From: Saprospiraceae bacterium
GTDB taxonomy: Bacteria > Bacteroidota > Bacteroidia > Chitinophagales > Saprospiraceae
Reading direction: 5' to 3'
Length of the DNA: 64,000 bases
Assembly: GCA_016719855.1 (NCBI GenBank)
Contig: JADJYH010000001.1
Span: 124,001 to 188,000 of the forward strand
The notes beneath the pieces were generated by a model. The model was not told where the DNA came from. It saw only the letters and a program-made list of their open reading frames with translations, and searched no databases. How positions within the stretch are numbered: position 1 is the first letter of the stretch; each line of letters begins with the position of its first letter. Positions 37,417 through 47,100 of this stretch are shown in pieces. The position numbers and the translations under genes are program-made.

Positions 37417-38010
37417 TTATTTGTCCAATTTTTCGAGATGAAAAATCACTTCTTCACCCACCAAGTCCCAGTTGCCATTGCCCAAATCCTTCATTTCAAA
37501 GGCGTTTTTTTCGTCCCCGTCTTCCCAGAGGTAAAACTTGCCGTCCTTGATGTCCCAGAAATTGCCGTCGCCGGAGCCAACTTGGATTTTTGATTTTTTT
37601 CCAAAATACACCTTGCCGTCGTCCTTGAATTCGGCCTTGAAACGAAGCCCTTCGATGATGCCCTGACCAAGGTCAATGCCCATTTTGCCGAGGCTTTTTC
37701 CAAGATTGTTTAGGCCCTGAGCCAATTCGCCCATGCCTTCCACAAAGTTGCCGACGGCGTCGCCGAAGTGGTTGTCCTCACCCATTTCTTCCTCGATTTC
37801 TTCTTTGGCCTTTTCCATTTCTTCCTTTATTTCCTCCTTGGCCTTGCCCAGTTCTTCTTCGACTTCCTTTTTGGCTTTTTCCATTTCTTGGTTGGCCTCC
37901 GGCAAATGGAGGGTCACTTGGTAGCGCCCGGAGAAACTGCTTTTCCGGGACTCGTCGGTTTGGCAACCTGCAAACAACAACAGCAAAAAAGCTAACGAGA
38001 TAATTTTCAT
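37417..38010 (-). CDS. lipoprotein with Lys/Glu coiled coil
   Basis: 197 residues. The signal peptide MKIISLAFLLLLFAGC ends in a lipobox (FAGC, Cys16). Residues about 40-78 are a run of KAKKEVEEELGKAKEEIKEE type repeats, an unusually regular charged helix. Then GNFVEGMGELAQGLNNLGKS and a C-terminal beta domain (LRFKAEFKDDGKVYFGKKSK, FWDIKDGKFYLWEDGD). It is a predicted outer-envelope lipoprotein without a known family. The start lies 253 bases from the metH start on the opposite strand. Confidence 0.8.
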   Translation of the reverse strand: MKIISLAFLLLLFAGCQTDESRKSSFSGRYQVTLHLPEANQEMEKAKKEVEEELGKAKEEIKEEMEKAKEEIEEEMGEDNHFGDAVGNFVEGMGELAQGLNNLGKSLGKMGIDLGQGIIEGLRFKAEFKDDGKVYFGKKSKIQVGSGDGNFWDIKDGKFYLWEDGDEKNAFEMKDLGNGNWDLVGEEVIFHLEKLDK

Positions 38011-38180
38011 TTTAAAATAGTTTTGAAAGGTGAAAAATCGGGGGCAAGGTGGCTTTTTGCCGAAAAACTGGCCAGTTTTTTCTGCGAAAACTGTTCAAAA
38101 TTTGATAATCAAACCCATTTCCACCCAAATCCCAAAACCATTAGCTTCGCCAAAATCAACGAATTTCATGCGCAAACCGC

Positions 38181-38188
38181 TACCTTTG
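38181..38188 (+). promoter_or_regulatory. Bacteroidota -7 element of metH (TACCTTTG)
   Basis: Exact TAnnTTTG match 75 bases before the metH start. No cobalamin riboswitch was recognised in the leader. Confidence 0.5.
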
Positions 38189-38263
38189 CCCGTCCTACAA
38201 GTAAAACCAGCTATTTTAAACAAATCCCGCCCACAAATCATTTCTACACCAAAACACAGCTAA

Positions 38264-41200
38264 ATGAGTGCATCCTTGCAAGACGCAATAAAAAACCGCA
38301 TCCTCATCCTTGATGGGGCGATGGGTACGATGATTCAACGTTACAAACTCAGTGAAGCCGACTATCGAGGCGAGCGCTTCGCAAATTGGCACACCGACGT
38401 GCAAGGCAACAACGATTTGTTGAACCTGACCCAGCCCCAAATCATCGAAGCCATACACCGGGAATACCTCGAAGCTGGCTCGGACATCATCGAGACCAAC
38501 ACGTTCAGTTCCACCGCCATTGCCATGGCCGACTACGAAATGCAGGAGCTGGCTTACGAACTCAACCTCGCCGCTGGTCAAATAGCCCGCCGTGCCATTG
38601 ATAGTTTCGCTGCGCAACACCCTGACAGGCAGCGTTTTGTAGCTGGTGCATTTGGCCCCTTGAACAAAACCTTGTCGCTCTCGCCTGATGTGAACGACCC
38701 CGGCTTCCGGGCCGTCACTTTCGACGAATGCGTGAACGCCTACTACGACCAAGCCCGTGGCCTGATGGATGGAGGCGTGGAAATTTTCTTGGTGGAAACG
38801 ATTTTCGATACGCTGAACGCCAAAGCAGCGCTGTTTGCCATTGACAAATTGTTCGATGAGCGGGGCGTCAAATTGCCCATCATGATTTCCGGAACCATCA
38901 CCGATGCCAGTGGGCGCACGCTTTCCGGCCAGACCGTCGAGGCGTTTTGGATTTCGGTGAAACACGCCAAGCCCTTCTGCGTCGGCCTGAACTGCGCTTT
39001 GGGAGCAAAAGAAATGCGCCCACACCTCGAAGCCCTCGCCGACATCGCCGACTGCTACGTTCATGCCTACCCAAACGCCGGCCTTCCCAACGAAATGGGA
39101 GAATACGACCAGACGCCGCACGAGATGTGCCATTTCATCGAGGATTTTGTGGAGAGCGGCTTCGTGAACATCGTCGGCGGCTGCTGCGGCACCACGCCCG
39201 ACCATATCCGCCACATGGCGCAGCATGTCGCCAACCTCCAGCCAAGAAAAATAGAACCCAAGCCTCACTACACGATGTACAGTGGCCTTGAACCGTTGAT
39301 TGTCCGGGAAAATATGAATTTCATCAATGTCGGCGAGCGCACCAACGTGACCGGCAGCCGCAAGTTTGCGAAGCTGATAAAAACCGGCAACTACCCTGAA
39401 GCGCTCTCCGTAGCGCAACAACAAGTGGAGGGCGGCGCCCAAATCCTTGACGTGAACATGGACGAGGGCCTACTTGACTCCGAAAAGGCGATGGTCAAGT
39501 TCCTCAACCTTGTGATGGCCGAGCCGGAAATTGCGAAGCTGCCCATCATGATTGACAGCTCCAAGTTCAGCGTCATTGAGGCAGGTTTGAAATGTGTGCA
39601 AGGCAAATCCGTGGTGAACTCCATTTCGATGAAGGAAGGCGAGGCCGAGTTCATCCGCCAAGCGAAGCTCGTGCGGCGCTACGGCGCTGCCGCCGTTGTC
39701 ATGGCCTTCGACGAACAAGGCCAAGCCGACACCATCGAACGCAAGGTTGAAATCTGCGCCCGTGCCTATAAAATCCTCACGGAACAAGTGGGCTTCCCGC
39801 CGGAGGACATCATTTTTGACCCAAACATTTTTGCAATCGCAACGGGCATCGAGGAGCACAACGAGTACGCCAAATACTATATCGAGGCTTGCCGCCAAAT
39901 CAAAAAGCGCTGTCCTGGGGTAAAAATCAGCGGCGGCGTGAGCAACCTTTCCTTTAGCTTCCGGGGAAATGACCGGGTACGGGAGGCGATGCATTCCGCA
40001 TTTTTGTACCACGCCATCCAAGCGGGCATGGACATGGGCATCGTAAACGCTGGGATGATGGAGATTTACGAGCAAATCCCGAAAGATCTGCTGGTGATGG
40101 TCGAAGACGTGATTTTCAACCGCCGACCCGATGCCACCGAGCGGCTGACGAATTATGCCGAAAACTTCAAAGGCGGCGGAGCAGTGGCCACTGGCCCCGA
40201 CCTTGCATGGCGTGATACCACTGTCGAAAAACGGCTGGAACATTCGCTGGTGAAAGGCATCACTGACTTCATTGAGGTGGATACCGAGGAAGCCCGCCAG
40301 AAATACCCACAGCCCCTGCACGTCATCGAAGGCCCACTGATGGATGGGATGAATGTGGTTGGCGACCTGTTCGGGGCTGGCAAAATGTTCTTGCCCCAAG
40401 TGGTGAAATCGGCACGGGTGATGAAGCGGGCAGTAGCGCATTTGACGCCATTTATTGAAGCTGAAAAACTGCGCTCCGGCGACTCAAGCGCCAAGGGCAA
40501 AATCCTGATGGCCACCGTGAAGGGCGATGTACACGACATCGGCAAGAACATCGTGGGCGTGGTGCTCGGCTGCAACAACTACGACATCGTTGACCTCGGT
40601 GTGATGGTGCCCGCCGACAAAATCCTCGACGCCGCAATTGCCGAAAAAGTGGACATGATTGGCTTGAGTGGCCTCATTACACCCTCGCTGGATGAAATGG
40701 TGCATGTGGCCAAGGAAATGCAGCGTCGGGGCTTCACTATGCCACTGCTCATTGGCGGCGCCACGACCTCCCGGACGCATACGGCGGTGAAAATCGAGCC
40801 ACAGTACAGTGGCCCAGTGGTGCATGTGTTAGATGCCAGCCGCAGTGTGGCCGTGGCTTCGACCTTGGCTTCTTCGGATGAAAATGCCCGCTCGAATTGC
40901 ATTTTGGAGACGAGAAAAGACTACGCTGCAATTCGGGAGCAGCGCCTGAACCGCACGTCTTCCAAGAAATACCTGAGCATCAAAGACGCTCGTGCAAACA
41001 AGTACAAAATAGATTGGGCGGGCTTCAAAGCACCCAAGCCCACATTCCTCGGCGTTAAGATTTTTAAAGAATACGACTTGGAGGAACTGAGCAATTATAT
41101 TGATTGGACGCCATTTTTTGCCAGTTGGGAACTGAAAGGCAAGTACCCAGAAATCTTCATGGACGAAACCGTGGGTGAGCTTTCGAGGCAACTTTTCAAC

Positions 41201-41953
41201 GATGCGCAAAGCATCCTTCGCAGGGTCATTGATGATAAATGGCTGACAGCCAAGGCGGTCATCGGCTTCTTTCCAGCCAACGCCACCGAAAGCGACAGCG
41301 CCGAACTTTACTCAGACGAGGGTAGGGGAGAAGTATTTTCCAAACTTCATTTTTTGCGCCAGCAAGTAGAAAAAGCGGCGGGGCAGCCAAATATTTGCCT
41401 TTCCGACTTCCTTGCACCAAAAAGAAGTGGCGTTGAGGACTATATTGGCATGTTCGCCGTTTCGACCGGGTTTGGCATTGACAAATGGGTGAAACAGTTC
41501 GAGGAAAATCACGACGACTACAACGCCATTTTGTTGAAAGCAATCGCTGACCGTTTGGCCGAGGCGTTTGCAGAGCGGATGCACGAGCGGGTCCGGAAGG
41601 AATTTTGGGGATACGCAGCTTCAGAAACACTTGACAGTCAATCGCTTATTGAAGAAAAATACGATGGCATCCGACCAGCACCCGGCTATCCAGCTTGCCC
41701 GGAACATACGGAGAAGCGTACGCTTTGGGAACTACTCGATGTTGAAAACAACACAGGAATCATATTGACGGAAAGTTGTGCGATGTGGCCAGCGGCGGCG
41801 GTAAGCGGGTGGTATTTCTCATACCCGGAGAGTAAGTATTTCACAACGGGGCAGTTGGCCAAAGACCAAGTGGAGGACTATGCTGAAAGAAAAGGCATGA
41901 CGGTGGAACAGGCGGAGAAATGGCTGGCGAGTGTGTTGAACTACGATGTGTAG
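38264..41953 (+). CDS. metH: cobalamin-dependent methionine synthase MetH
   Basis: 1229 residues, intact. Domains in order: homocysteine-binding barrel with zinc ligands C244 (GLNCALG) and C307-C308 (GGCCGTTPDHI); pterin-binding domain (FINVGERTNVTGSRKFAKLI, ILDVNMDEGLLDSEKAM); cobalamin module with GDVHDIGKNIVG, where H757 is the lower cobalt ligand; and the SAM-binding activation domain (RPAPGYPACPEHTEKRTLWE). It transfers a methyl group from methyltetrahydrofolate to homocysteine. The length matches E. coli MetH (1227). The usual metF neighbour is absent. It converges on the PspC gene. Confidence 0.97.
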   Translation: MSASLQDAIKNRILILDGAMGTMIQRYKLSEADYRGERFANWHTDVQGNNDLLNLTQPQIIEAIHREYLEAGSDIIETNTFSSTAIAMADYEMQELAYELNLAAGQIARRAIDSFAAQHPDRQRFVAGAFGPLNKTLSLSPDVNDPGFRAVTFDECVNAYYDQARGLMDGGVEIFLVETIFDTLNAKAALFAIDKLFDERGVKLPIMISGTITDASGRTLSGQTVEAFWISVKHAKPFCVGLNCALGAKEMRPHLEALADIADCYVHAYPNAGLPNEMGEYDQTPHEMCHFIEDFVESGFVNIVGGCCGTTPDHIRHMAQHVANLQPRKIEPKPHYTMYSGLEPLIVRENMNFINVGERTNVTGSRKFAKLIKTGNYPEALSVAQQQVEGGAQILDVNMDEGLLDSEKAMVKFLNLVMAEPEIAKLPIMIDSSKFSVIEAGLKCVQGKSVVNSISMKEGEAEFIRQAKLVRRYGAAAVVMAFDEQGQADTIERKVEICARAYKILTEQVGFPPEDIIFDPNIFAIATGIEEHNEYAKYYIEACRQIKKRCPGVKISGGVSNLSFSFRGNDRVREAMHSAFLYHAIQAGMDMGIVNAGMMEIYEQIPKDLLVMVEDVIFNRRPDATERLTNYAENFKGGGAVATGPDLAWRDTTVEKRLEHSLVKGITDFIEVDTEEARQKYPQPLHVIEGPLMDGMNVVGDLFGAGKMFLPQVVKSARVMKRAVAHLTPFIEAEKLRSGDSSAKGKILMATVKGDVHDIGKNIVGVVLGCNNYDIVDLGVMVPADKILDAAIAEKVDMIGLSGLITPSLDEMVHVAKEMQRRGFTMPLLIGGATTSRTHTAVKIEPQYSGPVVHVLDASRSVAVASTLASSDENARSNCILETRKDYAAIREQRLNRTSSKKYLSIKDARANKYKIDWAGFKAPKPTFLGVKIFKEYDLEELSNYIDWTPFFASWELKGKYPEIFMDETVGELSRQLFNDAQSILRRVIDDKWLTAKAVIGFFPANATESDSAELYSDEGRGEVFSKLHFLRQQVEKAAGQPNICLSDFLAPKRSGVEDYIGMFAVSTGFGIDKWVKQFEENHDDYNAILLKAIADRLAEAFAERMHERVRKEFWGYAASETLDSQSLIEEKYDGIRPAPGYPACPEHTEKRTLWELLDVENNTGIILTESCAMWPAAAVSGWYFSYPESKYFTTGQLAKDQVEDYAERKGMTVEQAEKWLASVLNYDV

Positions 41954-41955
41954 GA

Positions 41956-42171
41956 TTACTCCCAGCGGAGGTTGCGGCTATTTTTAATGTACCGCTTGAC
42001 ATTTAGCCAAAACGCAATGAAAAGATAGATGATAATTGGCGAACCAAGCGTGGCGAAGGAAAGGTAGATGAAATACATTCGAACCCTTGCAGATGCAAGC
42101 CCCATCTTGTCACCCAGATAACTACAAACGCCGAAGGCGGAGCGTTCCATCAAATCTTTCGCTGTTTTCAT
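41956..42171 (-). CDS. PspC-domain membrane protein
   Basis: 71 residues. The PspC pattern is FGVCSYLGDKMGLASARVRM, then YFIYLSFATLGSPIIIYLFI as a membrane helix, with a basic tail VKRYIKNSRN. Family members relate to phage-shock and envelope-stress responses. It lies downstream of the ECF sigma gene but behind a strong terminator. Confidence 0.85.
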   Translation of the reverse strand: MKTAKDLMERSAFGVCSYLGDKMGLASARVRMYFIYLSFATLGSPIIIYLFIAFWLNVKRYIKNSRNLRWE

Positions 42172-42202
42172 GGTGTAAAAATAACAGGTTCAAACAAAAT
42201 AC

Positions 42203-42243
42203 AAAGGCAGGTGCTGGATTAATTAAATCCAGCACCTGCCTTT
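42203..42243 (-). terminator. strong intrinsic terminator after the ECF sigma gene
   Basis: 18-base perfect stem: AAAGGCAGGTGCTGGATT (42203-42220) pairs with AATCCAGCACCTGCCTTT (42226-42243), loop AATTA. On the minus strand it is followed by GTATTTTGTTTG. Confidence 0.8.
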
Positions 42244-42264
42244 TGTTTTGACGCGGTCATATTT

Positions 42265-42846
42265 TTACTGCAATTGAATTTCTTTTTCCGCCATCAATTT
42301 ACGGATGTTGATGAGCGCATAGCGCATACGACCCAAAGCCGTGTTTATACTAACCCTTGTCAGCGCAGCGATTTCTTTGAAGCTCATATCGGCATAGTGC
42401 CGCAGGATGACAACTTCCCGCTGTTCGGCTGGCAACATGTCCACCAAACTTCGGATGCTGTCATGAGTCTGGCTGCGCATGATAAGCTGCTCCGCATTTG
42501 GGTCGTGTGAGGAAATCACGTCGAAAATGTCGAACGAGTCGTTCATGTGGACGTGCGGCCTACGCTTGCCCCGGCGGTGGTAGTCCACGCAAAGGTTGTA
42601 GGAAATGCGCAATGCCCATTGACCAAACTTGCCTTCGTGGTTGTATTTGCCACTTCGCAAAGTGTTGATAATCTTGATGAAAACTTCTTGGAAGATGTCT
42701 TCGGCTAGCGTCTCATCTTTCACGAAGAGGTAGATGGACGTGTAGATTTTCTGTTGATAGCGGTCAAGTAGTTCTTTGAAGGCTCTTTCGTTTCCTTCAA
42801 GGTACTGAGCGATCAGCTGGTGGTCGTTGATTGGCATTACTTGCAT
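42265..42846 (-). CDS. ECF-type RNA polymerase sigma factor
   Basis: 193 residues. Region 2 is recognisable in AFKELLDRYQQKIYTSIYLF and ETLAEDIFQEVFIKIINTLR, with GKFGQWALRISYNLCVDYHR. Region 4 is LPAEQREVVILRHYADMSFK, EIAALTRVSINTALGRMRYA. The start is either 42846 (MQVMPIND) or the ATG 9 bases later. No anti-sigma gene is adjacent. A 14-base palindrome, CTAATTGCAATTAG, sits upstream at 42952-42965. The target genes are unknown. Confidence 0.92.
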   Translation of the reverse strand: MQVMPINDHQLIAQYLEGNERAFKELLDRYQQKIYTSIYLFVKDETLAEDIFQEVFIKIINTLRSGKYNHEGKFGQWALRISYNLCVDYHRRGKRRPHVHMNDSFDIFDVISSHDPNAEQLIMRSQTHDSIRSLVDMLPAEQREVVILRHYADMSFKEIAALTRVSINTALGRMRYALINIRKLMAEKEIQLQ

Positions 42847-43321
42847 AACTAAAGCAAAAAAGTTAGTTAAGAAAACAGTTTGCGATTTAGTGTAGAAGTT
42901 TATGCCGTATAGAAAATCTGTTTAGTGGAAAAAATGATGATGAATAATTTGCTAATTGCAATTAGAGCGCCAAATTAAGCTTTTTATAGAAGAAAAAACG
43001 AAACTCGGCGTTTTTAACAAGAAATTAAGCCTGATGAGATACCAAAATGAAAATAACTACAAACAAAGGGCAAAAGAAGCTTCTTCTTATTAGAAAGTCA
43101 ATGGGTGGCCAAATAAATCTCCGAATCTTTGAAATGGCTAAATATTTCTTTTCTAGCAGAGCCGTAATTTGAAAAAACCAATAGCCAAACACCAAGAAAT
43201 CTAAAATGGCGGCTACTTACCATTTCAGACAATTTACGGAACCCCCTAAACATTTCTTGCGAAGTAATTCAGTACTTTTGCCAGACAAATATTTTTTCGC
43301 AAAATTCTTAACTACCTAATT
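42847..43321. other. intergenic region between divergent sigma factor and tpiA genes
   Basis: 475 bases without a supported gene. It contains the palindrome CTAATTGCAATTAG at 42952-42965 and the tpiA -7 element at 43273. No RNA gene was recognised. Confidence 0.5.
43273..43280 (+). promoter_or_regulatory. Bacteroidota -7 element of tpiA (TACTTTTG)
   Basis: Exact TAnnTTTG match, 41 bases before the tpiA start. TTG at 43257-43259 is a possible but closely spaced upstream partner. Confidence 0.55.
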
Positions 43322-44084
43322 ATGAAGCGACAGCAAATTGTTGCGGGCAACTGGAAAATGAACCTGAATTTTCAGGAAGGAAGAGATTTGGCAAACGAGA
43401 TAATCAGCTCGATAGGGCCATCCGATATACTGACTGTTCTTTGCCCCCCCTTCATTCACCTCAACCACCTTTCAATGCTGACGAATGGAATTTCAAACCT
43501 AGAAATAGGAGCTCAAAATTGCCATTCAGAACAATCAGGGGCTTATACAGGTGAGGTTTCGGCGGGGATGTTGAAGTCAGTTGGAGTAAGTTTCGTTATT
43601 GTAGGCCATTCCGAAAGAAGGGAATTTTTTAACGAAAATGATGCATTATTGGCAAAAAATAAATACTGTGTTGGAAAATGGAATGCGCCCAATATTTTGT
43701 TGCGGAGAGAAATTAGATGTGCGAGAAGCTGGTACCCACGAGTCGTTGGTGAGAAGTCAGATTGAGAATAGCCTTTTTGATATAGACAGCGAAGCCTTCT
43801 CAAAAATCGTTATTGCGTACGAACCCGTTTGGGCAATTGGAACTGGAAAAACTGCATCTCCGCAGCAAGCGCAAGAAATGCACCATTTTATTCGCAGCCT
43901 CATTTCAGAAAAATATGGAAAATCACTTGCAGCAGCCACTACCATCCTTTATGGTGGTAGTTGCAAACCAGACAACGCCAAAGAAATATTTAGCAAACCG
44001 GATGTTGATGGAGGTTTGATAGGTGGCGCTTCCCTCAAGGCTACTGATATTATTGAAATTGTGAAAAGCTTTCCAAAATTTTGA
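43322..44084 (+). CDS. tpiA: triosephosphate isomerase (frameshifted)
   Basis: Starts MKRQQIVAGNWKMNLNFQEG, with Lys12 of the active site. VIVGHSERREFF carries the electrophile His. Near 43649-43655 the A-run is one base short; restored, LLAKKINTVLENGMRPIFCC GEKLDVRE (split across 43640-43720) joins the second frame. That part has AYEPVWAIGTGKTASPQQAQ with the catalytic Glu and LYGGSCKPDNAKEIF and DGGLIGGASLKATD phosphate loops. The joined protein is about 254 residues, the usual size. It interconverts dihydroxyacetone phosphate and glyceraldehyde 3-phosphate in glycolysis. The giant adhesin gene begins 22 bases later. Confidence 0.95.
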
Positions 44085-44106
44085 CAAGCACCTTATTTCT
44101 CACATT

Positions 44107-47100
44107 ATGAAGATGAAAAATCCTTACTTCTTTGCATTGCATGCTTTGCAGTTTCTCTTGCTATCAATGCACAGTGCCCTCCACCAGGTTACCCTCCTCC
44201 TGGCGACATGTGCGTGCAAGCACCAACCCTTTGCGTTGACCTTAACGGATACTGTGCGACTTTGGGAACCAACAACGTTCAACAAAACTTCCCTGGCTGC
44301 CCAGGGAATGCCTTGAACAACGATGAATGGTTTTCTTTTATCGCAGGGTCTACAAATATCACTTTGGAAATAGTTCCTTCTAACTGTCAGGGCACAAATG
44401 GCCAATTTGGAATGCAAGGTGCCATTTACGAAGGCAGCTGTAATGGTACTCCAGTAGCTACCCAGTGCAATTGTGTTACTACTACTTTTACAATGACAGG
44501 CGTTTTCGTCCCTGGACAGGTTTATTTTGTTGTATTTGATGGTTGCGCAGGCGACATTTGCGACTTTCAGGTCAATGTAATTCAAGGATCTACGCTACCA
44601 GTTCCGCCTGAAGACCCTAGCCCCATTCAAGGCCCAACGATGGTTTGCCCGGGCGCAACAACCGCTTACTTTCTTCTTAACCAAAATGCCGCCACCTTCA
44701 ATTGGGTATTGTCCCCTCCAAATGCTGGGACAGTGACAGGCTCACCGGGTGGCAACATCTCCGTCATTTGGGATAGCAATTATACTGGGCAGGCACAGCT
44801 GTGTGTGACTTCCTCCAACCCGTGCTTTGCGGGCAACCAAGTTTGTTTGGATATTACTTCTGCCCCAATCCCACCCACCAGTGAAAGTTATGATTTGTGC
44901 ATTGGGGATTGTGTCACCTGTGCTGGCCAGAACTTCTGTAACGGAACCGGGCCTGGCGGGACACCAGTCACACTGCAAAACTACCTAGGTTGTGATAGTG
45001 TAGTTTTTTGTATTATCAATCAAATACCCGCCATCGTTACCAACTTGGGAATGGTCACACTCTGCGATCCTTCCACCTTGACAATTTGCGGCACGCAATA
45101 TACCAGTAGTGAATTTATCACTCAAGTTTGCCCAGATGCAAGCTGGCAAGGTTGCGACTCCACGGTGATTGTTGACCTTGCAATTCTTACTCCTAATGTA
45201 GTAATTGAACCACCTGCTGTATTGGGCTGCGGTGTGAATTCTGAAATTCAATTGAATGCCCTGAACTCTGATTTTTCGCAGGTACCCGGTGGAACTGTAA
45301 CTATGCTCTGGACTGGCCCAGGTATCATTGGCCCAGACAATGGCCCAGTTGTAGCAATCAACCAGGCAGGTCAATATTGTTTTACAATTACTTCTTCTCG
45401 AAATGGTGTAACCTGCACCGACCAGGGTTGCGTTACTGTAATAGCGAATATTCAAACACCACAAATCCCTCAAATAAGTGGAAACCAATCACCTTGCCAA
45501 GGTGCAACGGTGAATTATACGGTTACGGCAGTCGGCAACCCTCCACCCACTGGGTTTACTTGGATTACACCCAACAACGAACCAGTCAATCCCATCAATG
45601 CAACAACGGTAGCCATTACCTGGAATTCACCAACCGGTGGGCAGCTATGCGTTACAGCTGACAATGACTGTGGCTCCTCACCACCAGCTTGCATTCCTAT
45701 CACGGTTTCTGCCTTGCCCACACCTCCACAAATTACTGGCCCAGCAAACGTTTGTGCCAACAACCAGACACAGGTTTACACCGTTAGCAACGTCCAAAAT
45801 GGGGTAACTTACAATTGGTCAGTACCGACAGGGGCTACCTTCACAGGGTCAGGGTCAAGCATTACTGTTAACTTCAGTAATGCGGTTCCTGGTGCAGGGC
45901 AGGTTTGTGTCACCGCACAAAACGCCTGCGGAACCACATTGCCTCCTTCGTGTACGAACATAACAATCACCTCAGTACCGGCAATGCCAGTCATGGCTGG
46001 ACCAGCATCGGTTTGCAACAATGGCGGAAACTATACTTATACCGTGAGCAATCCTCCACCGGGACTAACCTATAACTGGACAGCACCCACTGGTGCAACC
46101 ATCACTGGTGCAGGAGCTTCGGTAAATATCAATTTCAATGGAGCATCAAGCGGACAGGTTTGTGTCACTGCCCAAAATGCTTGTGGTAACAGCCCCCAAG
46201 CCTGCCAAGCCGTGCAAGTCACCAATGCACCATCGGGAACGATAAGTGGCGCCGGAACAATTTGTCAAGGCAGCGGAGACAGTGTTGACCTGACAATTAC
46301 ACTGTCAGGAACTGGTCCTTGGAGCGTTACCTATTCGTTGAATAATGGCCCTGATAACAGTCTAAACATTACCTCAAGCCCGTACACGTTAACTGTCGGC
46401 CAACCTGGCACCTATACTTTAACCTCGGTTAGCTTGGCAAACAGCACATGTGCTGGCACAACGAACGGTTCGGCCACTGTGACTCAAAATCCAGCACCAG
46501 TAGCAACGCTTTCGGGTGGAGGGTCAATTTGTGCAGGTAGCGGCCAGACGGTGCCTTTGACTATGAACTTTACAGGTACTGCACCATGGACAGTGGACTG
46601 GACTCGCAACGGCAATGCACAAGCGCCATTCATGGCCAACACCAATCCATACACTTGGAACATTGGCCAAGGCCAAGCTGGAACTATTGTTCTCACCAAT
46701 GTGGTGGATGGAAATGGTTGCGATGGAACAACTGCTGGTTCAGCTTTGGTGACAGTGAATAGTGCTCCAACCGTTAGCAACCTCACCGCAGATTGCGACG
46801 CCAACAATCAATTTTTCGTGGTGATGTTTTCCATAAGCGGAGGCGACCCCAGCTCCTACAGCGTCACACCGTCAAATGGAACGCTCGCTGGCGGTATTTT
46901 TACTAGCAACCCGATTCCATCGGGCAGTGGTTATTCATTTGTGGTGGACGATGTAAACAACTGTGCCCCTGTCACGATTTCCGACAACGCCGTTGTTTGC
47001 AATTGCGCCACTGCCGTCGGCGAAATGGATGTTACACCCCTTGCAGTTTGTGGCGATGGGCCAATTCCAGTGCCTTACGATGCTACAAATCAAAACTTTG

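Noticed and set aside
38011..38263. Cobalamin riboswitch upstream of metH
   Set aside because: No B12-box-like motif or suitable stem set was seen in the 250-base leader; only a promoter element.
38216..40441. Long antisense frames opposite metH (408 and 323 residues)
   Set aside because: They mirror the coding frame of a strongly conserved enzyme, have no family features and lack promoters; shadow frames.
42952..42965. 14-base palindrome upstream of the sigma factor as an operator
   Set aside because: A lone AT-rich palindrome of this length can occur by chance; noted in the region entry only.
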